In this document: positions 1 to 9,985 of the stretch, piece by piece
Numbering within the stretch: position 1 is the stretch's first letter
Layout: every line of letters begins with the position of its first letter
DNA from: an uncultured Acetatifactor sp.
Lineage (GTDB): Bacteria; Bacillota; Clostridia; Lachnospirales; Lachnospiraceae
Direction of reading: 5' to 3'
Length of the DNA stretch: 64,000 bases
NCBI GenBank assembly: GCA_910584865.1
Contig: CAJUCE010000001.1
Location: 222,188-286,187, forward strand
Translations under genes and position numbers: made by a program
The notes under the pieces: generated by a model
Databases searched by the model: none
Told to the model about the DNA's origin: nothing
The model's input: the letters and a program-made list of their open reading frames with translations, nothing else

Positions 1-441
1 GAACCGGACGAGAATCCTACAGTTACAGATGAGCCGAACCCGGACGAGAGCCCTGCAGTGACCGGCACGCCGAACCCGGATGAGAACCCGGCAGAAACCG
101 GCACGCCGAACCCGGATGAGAACCCGGCAGAAACCGGCACGCCGAGCCCGGACGAGAGCCCCGCAGCGACCGGCACGCCGAGCCCGGAAGAGAGTCCCGC
201 AGTGACCGGCACGCCGAGCCCGGAAGAGAGTCCCGCAGCGACCGGCACGCCGGGTCCGGAAGAGAGTCCCGCAGTGACCGGCACGCCGGGCCCGGACGAG
301 AGCCCTGCAGTGACCGGCACGCCGAACCCGGACGGAACCCCGTCAGTGACAGCTGCGCCGAACCCGGAAGAAAGCCCGGCAGCATCGGCTACCCCGAATC
401 CTGCGGAGAGCCCAGCGGCCTCAGCTACCCCGAATCCGGAC
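1..441 (+). repeat. 36-bp in-frame tandem repeat encoding 12-residue Pro/Glu repeats
   Basis: About a dozen head-to-tail copies of a 36-bp unit encode variants of TGTPNPDESPAV, beginning before base 1 and degenerating after base 330. The copies differ mostly at single bases, including codon pairs such as AAC/AGC and GAC/GAA. Such a stalk-like repeat is prone to slippage, so copy number probably varies between strains. Confidence 0.9.
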
Positions 442-3400
442 CAGGAGGAGCCTGCCGATACCGAGGAAGACTTCAGCGACCTGATGACGATAGAAGAACT
501 GGAAGCTTTGCCGGAAACCGAAGTCGGCGCAACCATGTGGAAAACTGCGGCGGCATCTTTCTTCGGCATGATGCGTAGCGCGGCGGCCGGGGACCAGAGC
601 GATGCATCGGACGATCCGAATGAGGAAAATGCCCTGCCGGAAGAAACGTATGGAGCTCCGGACGGCTGGGAATTTGACACCTATTATGTGAATTCCGACA
701 ATCCCAAAGAGAAGATGATTCAAAATGACGCCAATGTCAAATATCAGATGGTTTTCCATACGGATATCGGCCTGAAGCCCAACACGGTAGAGATCAGGAT
801 TCCGTACAGCCTGTTTCGATACAGAGGAGAAGGGGATGATATCAGCGGGAGAACCGGAGATTTTTTCCTCCCTGCGGAGGCCGACATAGCGGTGCCCAGG
901 GCGCAGGGGAGCGCTCCTGAAAATGCAGTATACAGCAAGAACACACCCTTTAATTACTACATAGATAACCTGGATGAGGACGGAAATCCTACAGAAAGCT
1001 CGGAATTGGTATTCTTTAACTATAGAAAGATCACGGCAGGCAGCAATGCCGCATGGCAGGTTCTGTATCGGAATCTGGACATTATGCGGACCGTGGATGA
1101 GACGCGGTGGTCCCTTTCTTCCGCAGCTGTTGTGACCAAGACACAGAAGGCGGAAGCAGAAGGCGCAGAACCTACAGTGATTCGGGAGGGAATTACTCCG
1201 GCTCCCCTTACCGGCAGCGTGAACACAGGTGTTTCTGTCACCGAAGTAACAAAGACACCTTACCATGAGGAGGGAAAGCAATACTATACGCCCCTTCTCT
1301 ATACGGAAGCTCAGGTCAGAAGATATATCGACGGAGATCTGCCGGCGGACTTCACAGGTACAGATGAAGAGGGCAATGATAATTTCAGCAAATGGAAATA
1401 TGCGGTATGGGAAGTAACCGCGGAGGGAGAGGCAACCCAGCCCTGGAACCTGAAGATTTCCGAAAATCCGGACATCATCAAGACATCCGCTCAGGCGGCA
1501 GCGGGAGCCGGAAAGACGGGAAATTGCCGTATCGTGGGATATCGGAGCAACCCCAGCTCCTACTATAACCATGCCCTTAGACTAAGCGGAGACGGAAGCT
1601 GGACATGGGATCAAGGGAACCAAGCCTGGACGGCAGCGGCAGAGACATTCTCTTCCGAGAGAAATCTGAGAAGTCGCTTCTGGGTAGTGGTGGCCTATCC
1701 GGGGGATTTGGTGGCATCAACCGCTTCGGAGGATGTGGCAGATACCCTGAGCAATGCCATTACCGTGACTATGGAACCGGTGGATACTCCGACGAAAGCC
1801 ACATCCAAGGCATCCGAAGAAGCGGTATATAAGTATGTGGATTACAGATGGGAATACAACGGAGATACTATCAGCATTAAGAAGATCAGCAATACCGGGA
1901 ACGGCGATGAGAAAAAGAAAGAGTATGACAGCTGGCTGGAGGCATACAGCAGGACGTCGGCGGATCAGGACTATGGCAGCATCTATTTCTCCAGCACCAG
2001 TTCCATGCGGGGATACGGCCTGACCCATTATACCGCGACGGGGCAGTCCGGAGAGATATACGGACTGAAGGAAGGGCATTTCTATGAAATGACCACCGCG
2101 GACGATTTCATGTATGCGGAACCGGATAAACCGGTTAAGACAGAAGACGGGGAAAAGTCTATCATCAGCCTTGACTGGCAGGACTATTACTATAACGGCG
2201 TCACGGTTACCCAGCGGGATATCGGATACGATCCCATGGAGGCAGCAGAGACAGACACGCTGGATTTGCCGGGACAATATAGAGAGACCTATGTATACGC
2301 CATGTTTGCCAAGCCCGCTGAAGAGGAAAATGTATGGACAGAGGATAACAAGAATACTTGGGAACCAGTCAATAAAGGACAGCCGATTCTGCGTCCGGAG
2401 GACGGAAATAGTGCCTCCTATACCTTTACCGCAGAAGAGCTGGCCAGAGAACCCTGGCGCGTAAAAGTGGTGCACAGGGGTGTGGAATACCGGACGGAAT
2501 GTGATATCACCGTGAATGTCTGCCTCAGGAGAACGCCCTCTGCGGATCTCCAGGCCGTGATGGATGCATATAAAAAGGGAGAGATTACATCCGTGAAGCT
2601 GCAGGATCTGTCTGCAGCCATGGCAAAGTATACGCAGACAGGGGAAGGCGGCACCGTAAAAAAGGATGAAAACGGCAACCCTGTGATGACGGAGCTTTTG
2701 GGAGAGGATCCTAATTACGGGCAATATGAAGGGATAACAGATCTGTCCGCAGCCACAAAGGCATTATACAGCCCGGAAGAAGGCTGGAGCGATGGGCATT
2801 TACCTATGCGCAGCAATGCATACGCCGTATTGCACGGACTCAGGAAAGAGGCCAGGGCGTTTAAGAAAGCGAAGACAACCAATGATGTAACCAACGGCCG
2901 TGTGCTGGTGGATTATTTCCTGACCGCATATGACAGCTATCGGGTACAGGATCAGGAAAGTCTCCAATATCTGAAGAATCTGGGCGTACCCACCCCGGGG
3001 AAGAACTATGTCATGTTCTATGACCTGCTTCCCCACGGCGTCAGCTTCGATCCTTCCGTGGAAGTCATTGCAGGCCGGATTACTCAGCTGGACGAAAACA
3101 GCAGGTATCAGTCCCAGTCCAATTACTGGGATGATACGGATGTCAATGTAACCACGGAAGTCGTGGATGACTGGAACCATACCGGAAGGGACATGGTTGT
3201 ATTCCGCATCGAATATACAGGGGAAGATCCTGCGGTCTATACCTCCGGCAAGTGGCTGGACGGCTGGGGAGTGTCTTTCCGGGCCAATTACGCATGGAAA
3301 GACATGGATGCGGTAGAGAAGCAGTACAATATCAGCGCATTTATGCCGGATGTGGAAAAATATGAGAACAAAGCAGTAGAATTGCTGGGGGATAAGGTAT

Positions 3401-6400
3401 ATCGGGAAAAAGAGATTCCCGACGATTCTGCATATACGCCCTTTGCAGGCGGAATCAATCCCGCAAACGATGCGGGGACGGCCAATATCCTCTATGCAAA
3501 GCACTCAGTGCTGGAAGACATGGCTACCGCAGGTTTATCCAATATCGAGAAGCTGGTGCGGGCGGATTCGGATATCTTTGCCATGTTTAAGGAAGACGCC
3601 TATGTAGAGGCAGGAAAAGGATATACTTACGAGATTACCGTGGAGGCGCAGGCGGCGGATCTGAAGGACCTGGTGGTATTTGACCATCTGGAAAATGCTG
3701 TGCAGGAGAGACAGAATGCGGAGGATCCCAATGCTCCTTATTTCGGGACGGGCAAAATCTGGCACGGAACCTTCCGCTCGGTGGAGCTGAACGGACTGGC
3801 CGATTTGGATGTAAAGCCGGTGATCTGGTACAACGGCAGCAGAGAGGCCCTTACTTCCGGAAGTACCGGCGCCGGTACCATGGAGGAGATTCTGAGCAGT
3901 AATAATGGCTGGTATCAGGAAGCAGAGTATATTGCGGAATATAAGAAGACTGTAGCTGACGATGAATTGGAAGGCCGGATAAAGGAATACGCAGAAAGCC
4001 GCACGGAGGCCCAGCTGGATCTGTTAGTCAGCAAGTACAGGCGTGAGCATCCCCAGGAGGCGGAGTCGGACGCAGACGCTTTGCAGAAGGCGGCGATTAC
4101 CAAGGTTTTGGCCATGGAGACAGTGCAGTCTGTGGCAGTGGATTTTAGGAAAACCACTGATAATAATGATTTTATTCTGGAAAAAGGCAGAACCATCCGC
4201 TTTCAGATCAAGATGCAGGCGCCCGACAATGGCGGAACAGAAGCCCTTTACGCATTTAACAATCCTTCCTATTACTCGGCTCCGGCTGACGAGACCGCGG
4301 AAGGAACCACGGGAACTACCCAGACAGGGGACTCCGTCCGTGTCCGCCTGGGCGCAGAGTACTCGCTGGAGGTCAGCAAGGAATTTGAAGGGGAAGTGCC
4401 GCAGGAGCTGCAGAAGCAGGCATTTACTTTCCGTCTCTACCGGGAAGAAGCCGTGAAGGACGAAGCGGAAAGCGGGGAAGCAGGAGAAAGCGGTGAAGGA
4501 GCGGAAGCCGGCGGGGAAGAAACCGGCGGAAACGATGAAGACGCTGAAAGCAGAGGGACATTGGAAAACGGTGGAGCCGTAGAAGGCGGCGAGGCAGGCG
4601 GAAACGGCGAAACAGGAGAAAACGGCGAGAACGGAAGTGGAAAGACAGACGGAAGCGGCGAGACCGAAGAAGGGGTAACCGTGCAGAAGGCGCCGCTGGC
4701 CAATAAATCCTATACCCTCTGGGTGAAAACCCCGGGCGAAGCAGGCGGAGAAGACATCTATACCCAGAAGAAAGACCGTCCCTATGCCACGGACGAAAAC
4801 GGATGCTTTACCCTCCAGGCCGGGCAGAAGGCAATCTTCGATAATGTAGCCGATGCAAAAGATATCATCGTAGAAGAAGCAGAGAGCGTGTACTGGGAGA
4901 GCACGGATCGGATAACGGAGAAAGAGGGTACCCTAACCGGAAAGAAAATTCTGGTTCATGCCGTGACGAACAAATACCGCAATGTGCTCTATGTACAGAA
5001 AAAGGTGGAGGGCGTACCGGAAGGAACTACCCTTACAGAAAAGGAATTGACCTTCTTATTCCAGGTAGTGATAGAGGGGCAGAATGCACCGCTTCAGTAT
5101 TGCCTGGTAGATGGGATCAAGACCAACGGAGACAGCCCGAAGATATTGGAATTCCCCGGGGAAACTGCGGGAGAGAACAGCGTACCGGAAGGACAGACGC
5201 CGGATCCCGGCGATGCAGGGAACGATTCCGGAGAGAATGCTGTAAAGGACAGCCGGTTCCGTATGACGGACAATGAGGGACGGTTCAAAATTCGGGAAGG
5301 CTGGACCATTGCCCTGTTCCTGGACAGCGTAAATGCGAAATATACGCTGACAGAGCTGTATACGGATGAAGACGGGCAGCCTAACCCTGATTTGTGGGTG
5401 AAAAACGATTCGGTTTCCGGCGTGGTTTCCTATAACGGAGCTGCCGCCAGAGTTACCAATCATTATAAATGGAAGGATTTCTATCTTACCAAGGAGCTGC
5501 TCCATCAGGATCCGGCGAATTGTAATGAAGTATTCACCTTCCAGATCCTGAAGCAGGTAGAGGAAACAAAGGACGGCCAGACCGTAACCAGGTGGGAGCC
5601 GGTAAACACGGAGAATCAGTGGACTCTGCTGGAGAAGGACGGAAGCAGGCCTGAGGGCAGCGGAGGGCTTGGCGGAGGAACAGCCGGATCAGAGGGCGGT
5701 ATCAGAGATGCGGATATGGGTGCGGAGATGAGCCGTGGGAGCGTAACATCTGGAGAAAATGAGCCGGAGACCGAAAGCAGTACCGAGGATTCGGGCATGG
5801 CTGTGAGAGCGAGCTTGGGAAGCGGGACAACGGGAACTGAAGCTGGAGGCGGAGATAAGGACAACGCCACGGAGATGGGCTCGGGAGACGGTACAGGTGA
5901 AAATACAGGTAATGCTGACAGCACGATTCGGGATCCGGATGTGCTGCCAGATCCGGAGAAACCGGGAATCGTCCTTACAAAGGGTCAGCTTGACGAAAAC
6001 GGAATCTTTGCCGCCAGGTGCGCCGGAAAGATGATCAAGATAGAGGGTCTGGAGGCAGGCGCCACGTACAAGATTGTGGAGATCAATGTGCCGGAGAATT
6101 ATCAGCCGGGATATCTGAAGAACGGACAGTTTGTACCTTTCGGTGAGGGAGAAGGTTTGGAAGTAACGATCCCTGTGTACGGCGACGGAATGAAAGCAAC
6201 GATAACGAATGACTACCTCCTGCGTCCCTTAAGCGTTACCAAGCAGGTGCTGTCGGAGGAGCCGGTGGATGCCGTGTTCACTATGATTCTTACGAAGGCA
6301 AAGGCGGATGCGGCGGATAAGATCGAAGGCGGGGAAATAAAGCCGGAGGATTGCGAGCCGGTTAGCCGGGCGCGCTATCGGATAAACGGTGATGACGGAT

Positions 6401-9400
6401 TGCCGAAAAAAACCAGCTTGTACGGAGAATTCTATCTTCGGGATGGGGAGACTGCTGTATTTGAGGATCTGGGAAAAACAGGCGATGTTTTCATTCTCTG
6501 GGAAGTACAGGAGACGGGAGAAGGCGAGGAGGTGATGTATCCCCAGATTTTACCGGCTGGCGGGACCAGTGAATTTATTTTCCGGGATCCGGAAATGACC
6601 GGAGGAATGCTGCTGAGAGGGATGATAGATCAGGCAGGCGGGAGCGAGGGAATTGAGAAAAGCGTAACTGTAGGAGCGCCCCTGAAAGCAGTATTGACAG
6701 ATGAAGGCATAGAAGTGAAGTTCCTCAACGGTGTGCCCGGACTCTTGATGATCCGTAAAGTGTACGAGGATGAGAGCGGAGAAGCGCAGTGGATAATGCG
6801 TGAAATCTTTGAAAGAGGAGAAGATTTATATAGTGAGCAGGGAATTTATAAACGAATTGCAGAGTTGGAAGCCCTGAAAAAGGAAGAAACAAATGTAGAT
6901 ATCATTAATGGGGAATTGAAGCAATTACAGGTCGAAATCGCCAGATTGCAGCCGGATCGCTGGAATGACGACAGGTATGATGTAAGAGTACATTTGGGCC
7001 TGAAAAATGGAGATCAAATTGTAGATTGGGATCCGACAGTATCTTCGGAGACGGTTAAAATAACCTGTATCGATGAGATTCTGGATACGGTATTCCAGAT
7101 AAAAGGAACGTCTGACGGGGAAGGAGGATATGACTGGGAGATTTTAAGGGAAGAGGCAGAATTAAATTATGTATATAATGAAAGTGAGCGGACTGTGGTA
7201 GAGACCGGAAGCATGGTATGGAAAAATGACGGCCATGATGCGGAAGCAATTCTGGCCTTTGATAAGGGTTCCTTCAATATCAAACCCTGGATGACATACG
7301 TGATTCAGATCGGCGCGGAGACCGGGTATATCGTAGAAGAGCAGGATCCATATCATTATGATGCGGAAAATCAGTATGTCATTTCCCCGAAGGCAGCGAG
7401 GGCCGAGGGAAATGTGAGCAGTGACCCGTCCGTGACTTTGATAAATGAAATACGAAGGTGGAGATTCTTATCGCCAATTGAAAAACGTATGACGCCGGAT
7501 TCTTATCCTGTACCTGCCGGCAAGACGTTGGTATGGTGTGTGCAGTGCTATGATGCGTTGACAAAGACCTGGAAGGCAGAGGAAGGAATTGAGTATGTGA
7601 TTTTGGAAGGGAATGAGGAGGATGGTATCTATTCCTCATCCGAAGCTATCCAGAGAACCGGACAGGACGGAAAGATTATCTTAACTCGGGAGAAGAATGA
7701 GAATACTTACCTTGCAGTACAGTTTTTTGACAGTGCATATGCTAGTCATCAAAATAGAGTTCCATATCTGAACCCGCTCAAACCGTGGGATGGTATGCTT
7801 CGGATTGTAGAGCTGTTGGGACCGGAAAGCGGAACGGACGAAGCCTGGGGTACTTTGGTTGGATACGGTGCAGAGGGCATGAACGGCCGATATGGCATGG
7901 ATGTCTATACATCGGACATCGGCAATGTTACTACGATTGTCAATTCCAATCGTATGACGAGGGTTCGGGTAGAGAAACGTACTGAACAGCCCTATGGAGA
8001 GACCTTTACCATGTTTCTGCGGCAGCTTACCGGCAGCGGTGAGGAGCTTCCGCGTCAGGGCATTGAATATAAAGTATATGACAAGGAGGGAATGGTCAGA
8101 AGCGATGTCACCGGAAGCAACGGAGAAATCCGCCTGGAGGATGGACAATATGCGGAATTATCTTTGCCGTCCGAATTAGAATGGAGAGTATCAGAGGCGG
8201 AAAATGAAGAGCCGGGAGCAGTAGAGAGCTTTATATTGAAAGAAATGACAAGGGAAGATGATCCGGAGAGTATTCTTACCAAAATCAGCCGCAATCTAAT
8301 GCAGATTGAGCGGAAGGAGACAGAAAGTGAAGGAACCACCTTCATTACCAAATATGATGTACAGAGGGGAGTCGTGGATGCTGAGACCGGAGAATCAGTA
8401 AATCTGAAGGAGGGCAATGTTACGATCCCGAAATACATCCGTCAAAACGGCATGAAATACCGTGTGGTAGGGATAGGTATATATGCATTCAGCGGTCAGA
8501 AGTTGACGAAGGTATCGATTCCGGAGGGCGTTGGCATCATCAGTGATTGTGCTTTTGCAGGATGTGAGAATCTTGAGGAAGCGGTTATTCCTAATGGAGT
8601 AAAGGAAATTGGCGTGAGTGCATTTGGTGAATGCGTAAATCTTAGCAAAGTCGATATCCCTGAGGGCATAGAAAAAGTAGGTGGCAGTGCATTCCGGGGA
8701 ACGGCACTGACACAAGTGGTGATTCCTGACAGTATGACTAGAATTGAAAATTCCACATTTGCCAATTGTACCAGATTGGAGTCCATAACCATTGGCAGAA
8801 ATGTCACTGAAATTGGCACACAGGCATTTATTTATTGTAGCAGTTTAAAGAAATTAGTACTTCCAGCCAGCCTGCAAACCATTGAAAGCCGTGTATTCGT
8901 TGGCTGCCCTTTGGAAGAATTGACTATCAACTCAGATATCGCATTCGGGGATGGGGGTTGGAATGCCAATTATGTATTTGGTACGATTGATGGCAGCGGA
9001 AAGTCAACATTTGGTACTCTGAAGAAACTGACCATTAACGCAAAAATCCCCAACTTCAGAGAGAAATTTAACGCCGGAGGAAATAGTACGCTCAGTGACT
9101 GGTGCCCGAACCTGGAGCAGCTGATCATTACCGAGAATGGGGAGATAGATGCGATTAATGTTAATGTCGGCGATCTTCCGCACTTGAATACGCTGACAAT
9201 TGAGGGAATAGTCGACGGCATTGGCGTTAATAGCGGCGGACTGATTGGGTCTAAAGACCCAGGGAATAACAGTGCATTAAAAACACTTACATTGAATGGT
9301 GAAATAGGAGTAATAAATGCAAAAGCATTTATGAATTGCACTGCTTTGGAAATCCTGGTGATTAATGGGCGAGTGGGAATGATTGACGCATCTGCGTTTG

Positions 9401-9927
9401 AGAATTGTACGGCATTAACAACGGTAGAGATTAACGGAATTGTAGGGCCTATTGATTCAACAGCATTTAATAATTGCGGAGTGACTGATTTTACAGTTGC
9501 GGAAGATGCATTGGTAGAGGCAATCGGAATTGGAACGGTGAGTGCAAAGGGCTATCCAAAATTGACCAATCTTACAATTAATGGAACTGTGAATTTTATT
9601 GGAGACCAAATCTTCAGTAATAGTATGGAGCTGGAGACCGTGACAATTAATGGTACCGTAGAACAGATTGCGGAGTATGCGTTCAGCCGGCAGCAGAGGA
9701 ATCAATCAGTGCTTGGCACAGAACCTGTGGACAGCGACGATATTCCGGTATTGAACTTTTTCATCAGGAACAAGCCAGAGAGAGGCATTGACGTGACCGC
9801 ATTTTCCGGTGAAGCTGTCCGTTTCCACCTGGGGGGGCAGCAAACCGATTGGAACGAGTCAGGCTATCCATGGGGCGCCGATACGGAGAAGTCCACCGTA
9901 GAATACAACTGGAACCCTGCCAATTGA
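1..9927 (+). CDS. Giant Cna-B / BspA-type leucine-rich-repeat surface adhesin, 5' partial
   Basis: The frame is open from base 1 and the N-terminal repeat is already under way, so the start and signal peptide lie upstream of the window. About 3300 residues are visible. Order: Pro/Glu-rich 12-residue repeats (to about base 440), a globular adhesin-like region (about 640-4300), roughly seven Cna-B/SpaA-like beta domains (about 4330-8300), then BspA/TpLRR-type leucine-rich repeats (LRR_5 type, about 8400-9750, repeated 'AFxxCxxLexvxIpexv' pattern). Two Gly/Glu/Ser-rich stretches interrupt the Cna-B region (4465-4670 and 5640-5960), and a coiled-coil-like stretch lies near 6800-6960. The protein ends in EYNWNPAN with no LPXTG-like motif, hydrophobic segment or basic tail, so anchoring is unexplained. 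It heads the pilus genes, and a tip-adhesin role is inference. Surface-adhesin assignment is firm; ligand unknown. Confidence 0.88.
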   Translation, partial: EPDENPTVTDEPNPDESPAVTGTPNPDENPAETGTPNPDENPAETGTPSPDESPAATGTPSPEESPAVTGTPSPEESPAATGTPGPEESPAVTGTPGPDESPAVTGTPNPDGTPSVTAAPNPEESPAASATPNPAESPAASATPNPDQEEPADTEEDFSDLMTIEELEALPETEVGATMWKTAAASFFGMMRSAAAGDQSDASDDPNEENALPEETYGAPDGWEFDTYYVNSDNPKEKMIQNDANVKYQMVFHTDIGLKPNTVEIRIPYSLFRYRGEGDDISGRTGDFFLPAEADIAVPRAQGSAPENAVYSKNTPFNYYIDNLDEDGNPTESSELVFFNYRKITAGSNAAWQVLYRNLDIMRTVDETRWSLSSAAVVTKTQKAEAEGAEPTVIREGITPAPLTGSVNTGVSVTEVTKTPYHEEGKQYYTPLLYTEAQVRRYIDGDLPADFTGTDEEGNDNFSKWKYAVWEVTAEGEATQPWNLKISENPDIIKTSAQAAAGAGKTGNCRIVGYRSNPSSYYNHALRLSGDGSWTWDQGNQAWTAAAETFSSERNLRSRFWVVVAYPGDLVASTASEDVADTLSNAITVTMEPVDTPTKATSKASEEAVYKYVDYRWEYNGDTISIKKISNTGNGDEKKKEYDSWLEAYSRTSADQDYGSIYFSSTSSMRGYGLTHYTATGQSGEIYGLKEGHFYEMTTADDFMYAEPDKPVKTEDGEKSIISLDWQDYYYNGVTVTQRDIGYDPMEAAETDTLDLPGQYRETYVYAMFAKPAEEENVWTEDNKNTWEPVNKGQPILRPEDGNSASYTFTAEELAREPWRVKVVHRGVEYRTECDITVNVCLRRTPSADLQAVMDAYKKGEITSVKLQDLSAAMAKYTQTGEGGTVKKDENGNPVMTELLGEDPNYGQYEGITDLSAATKALYSPEEGWSDGHLPMRSNAYAVLHGLRKEARAFKKAKTTNDVTNGRVLVDYFLTAYDSYRVQDQESLQYLKNLGVPTPGKNYVMFYDLLPHGVSFDPSVEVIAGRITQLDENSRYQSQSNYWDDTDVNVTTEVVDDWNHTGRDMVVFRIEYTGEDPAVYTSGKWLDGWGVSFRANYAWKDMDAVEKQYNISAFMPDVEKYENKAVELLGDKVYREKEIPDDSAYTPFAGGINPANDAGTANILYAKHSVLEDMATAGLSNIEKLVRADSDIFAMFKEDAYVEAGKGYTYEITVEAQAADLKDLVVFDHLENAVQERQNAEDPNAPYFGTGKIWHGTFRSVELNGLADLDVKPVIWYNGSREALTSGSTGAGTMEEILSSNNGWYQEAEYIAEYKKTVADDELEGRIKEYAESRTEAQLDLLVSKYRREHPQEAESDADALQKAAITKVLAMETVQSVAVDFRKTTDNNDFILEKGRTIRFQIKMQAPDNGGTEALYAFNNPSYYSAPADETAEGTTGTTQTGDSVRVRLGAEYSLEVSKEFEGEVPQELQKQAFTFRLYREEAVKDEAESGEAGESGEGAEAGGEETGGNDEDAESRGTLENGGAVEGGEAGGNGETGENGENGSGKTDGSGETEEGVTVQKAPLANKSYTLWVKTPGEAGGEDIYTQKKDRPYATDENGCFTLQAGQKAIFDNVADAKDIIVEEAESVYWESTDRITEKEGTLTGKKILVHAVTNKYRNVLYVQKKVEGVPEGTTLTEKELTFLFQVVIEGQNAPLQYCLVDGIKTNGDSPKILEFPGETAGENSVPEGQTPDPGDAGNDSGENAVKDSRFRMTDNEGRFKIREGWTIALFLDSVNAKYTLTELYTDEDGQPNPDLWVKNDSVSGVVSYNGAAARVTNHYKWKDFYLTKELLHQDPANCNEVFTFQILKQVEETKDGQTVTRWEPVNTENQWTLLEKDGSRPEGSGGLGGGTAGSEGGIRDADMGAEMSRGSVTSGENEPETESSTEDSGMAVRASLGSGTTGTEAGGGDKDNATEMGSGDGTGENTGNADSTIRDPDVLPDPEKPGIVLTKGQLDENGIFAARCAGKMIKIEGLEAGATYKIVEINVPENYQPGYLKNGQFVPFGEGEGLEVTIPVYGDGMKATITNDYLLRPLSVTKQVLSEEPVDAVFTMILTKAKADAADKIEGGEIKPEDCEPVSRARYRINGDDGLPKKTSLYGEFYLRDGETAVFEDLGKTGDVFILWEVQETGEGEEVMYPQILPAGGTSEFIFRDPEMTGGMLLRGMIDQAGGSEGIEKSVTVGAPLKAVLTDEGIEVKFLNGVPGLLMIRKVYEDESGEAQWIMREIFERGEDLYSEQGIYKRIAELEALKKEETNVDIINGELKQLQVEIARLQPDRWNDDRYDVRVHLGLKNGDQIVDWDPTVSSETVKITCIDEILDTVFQIKGTSDGEGGYDWEILREEAELNYVYNESERTVVETGSMVWKNDGHDAEAILAFDKGSFNIKPWMTYVIQIGAETGYIVEEQDPYHYDAENQYVISPKAARAEGNVSSDPSVTLINEIRRWRFLSPIEKRMTPDSYPVPAGKTLVWCVQCYDALTKTWKAEEGIEYVILEGNEEDGIYSSSEAIQRTGQDGKIILTREKNENTYLAVQFFDSAYASHQNRVPYLNPLKPWDGMLRIVELLGPESGTDEAWGTLVGYGAEGMNGRYGMDVYTSDIGNVTTIVNSNRMTRVRVEKRTEQPYGETFTMFLRQLTGSGEELPRQGIEYKVYDKEGMVRSDVTGSNGEIRLEDGQYAELSLPSELEWRVSEAENEEPGAVESFILKEMTREDDPESILTKISRNLMQIERKETESEGTTFITKYDVQRGVVDAETGESVNLKEGNVTIPKYIRQNGMKYRVVGIGIYAFSGQKLTKVSIPEGVGIISDCAFAGCENLEEAVIPNGVKEIGVSAFGECVNLSKVDIPEGIEKVGGSAFRGTALTQVVIPDSMTRIENSTFANCTRLESITIGRNVTEIGTQAFIYCSSLKKLVLPASLQTIESRVFVGCPLEELTINSDIAFGDGGWNANYVFGTIDGSGKSTFGTLKKLTINAKIPNFREKFNAGGNSTLSDWCPNLEQLIITENGEIDAINVNVGDLPHLNTLTIEGIVDGIGVNSGGLIGSKDPGNNSALKTLTLNGEIGVINAKAFMNCTALEILVINGRVGMIDASAFENCTALTTVEINGIVGPIDSTAFNNCGVTDFTVAEDALVEAIGIGTVSAKGYPKLTNLTINGTVNFIGDQIFSNSMELETVTINGTVEQIAEYAFSRQQRNQSVLGTEPVDSDDIPVLNFFIRNKPERGIDVTAFSGEAVRFHLGGQQTDWNESGYPWGADTEKSTVEYNWNPAN

Positions 9928-9938
9928 CAGACAAGAGA

Positions 9939-9975
9939 AAGGAGGAGCGGGGCCTTCCCCGGAGGGAAGGCTCCT
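9939..9975 (+). promoter_or_regulatory. Stem-loop overlapping the strongest Shine-Dalgarno before the LPNAG pilin
   Basis: AGGAG (9943-9947) can pair with CTCCT (9971-9975), and CCTTCCC (9953-9959) with GGGAAGG (9964-9970) around a CGGA loop, leaving a five-base bulge. The AAGGAGGAG at 9939-9947 is about 40 bases from the next ATG at 9986, too far unless the hairpin brings them together. The structure could tune translation of the downstream pilin relative to the giant adhesin. Confidence 0.5.
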
Positions 9976-9985
9976 GTAGAAAAAT

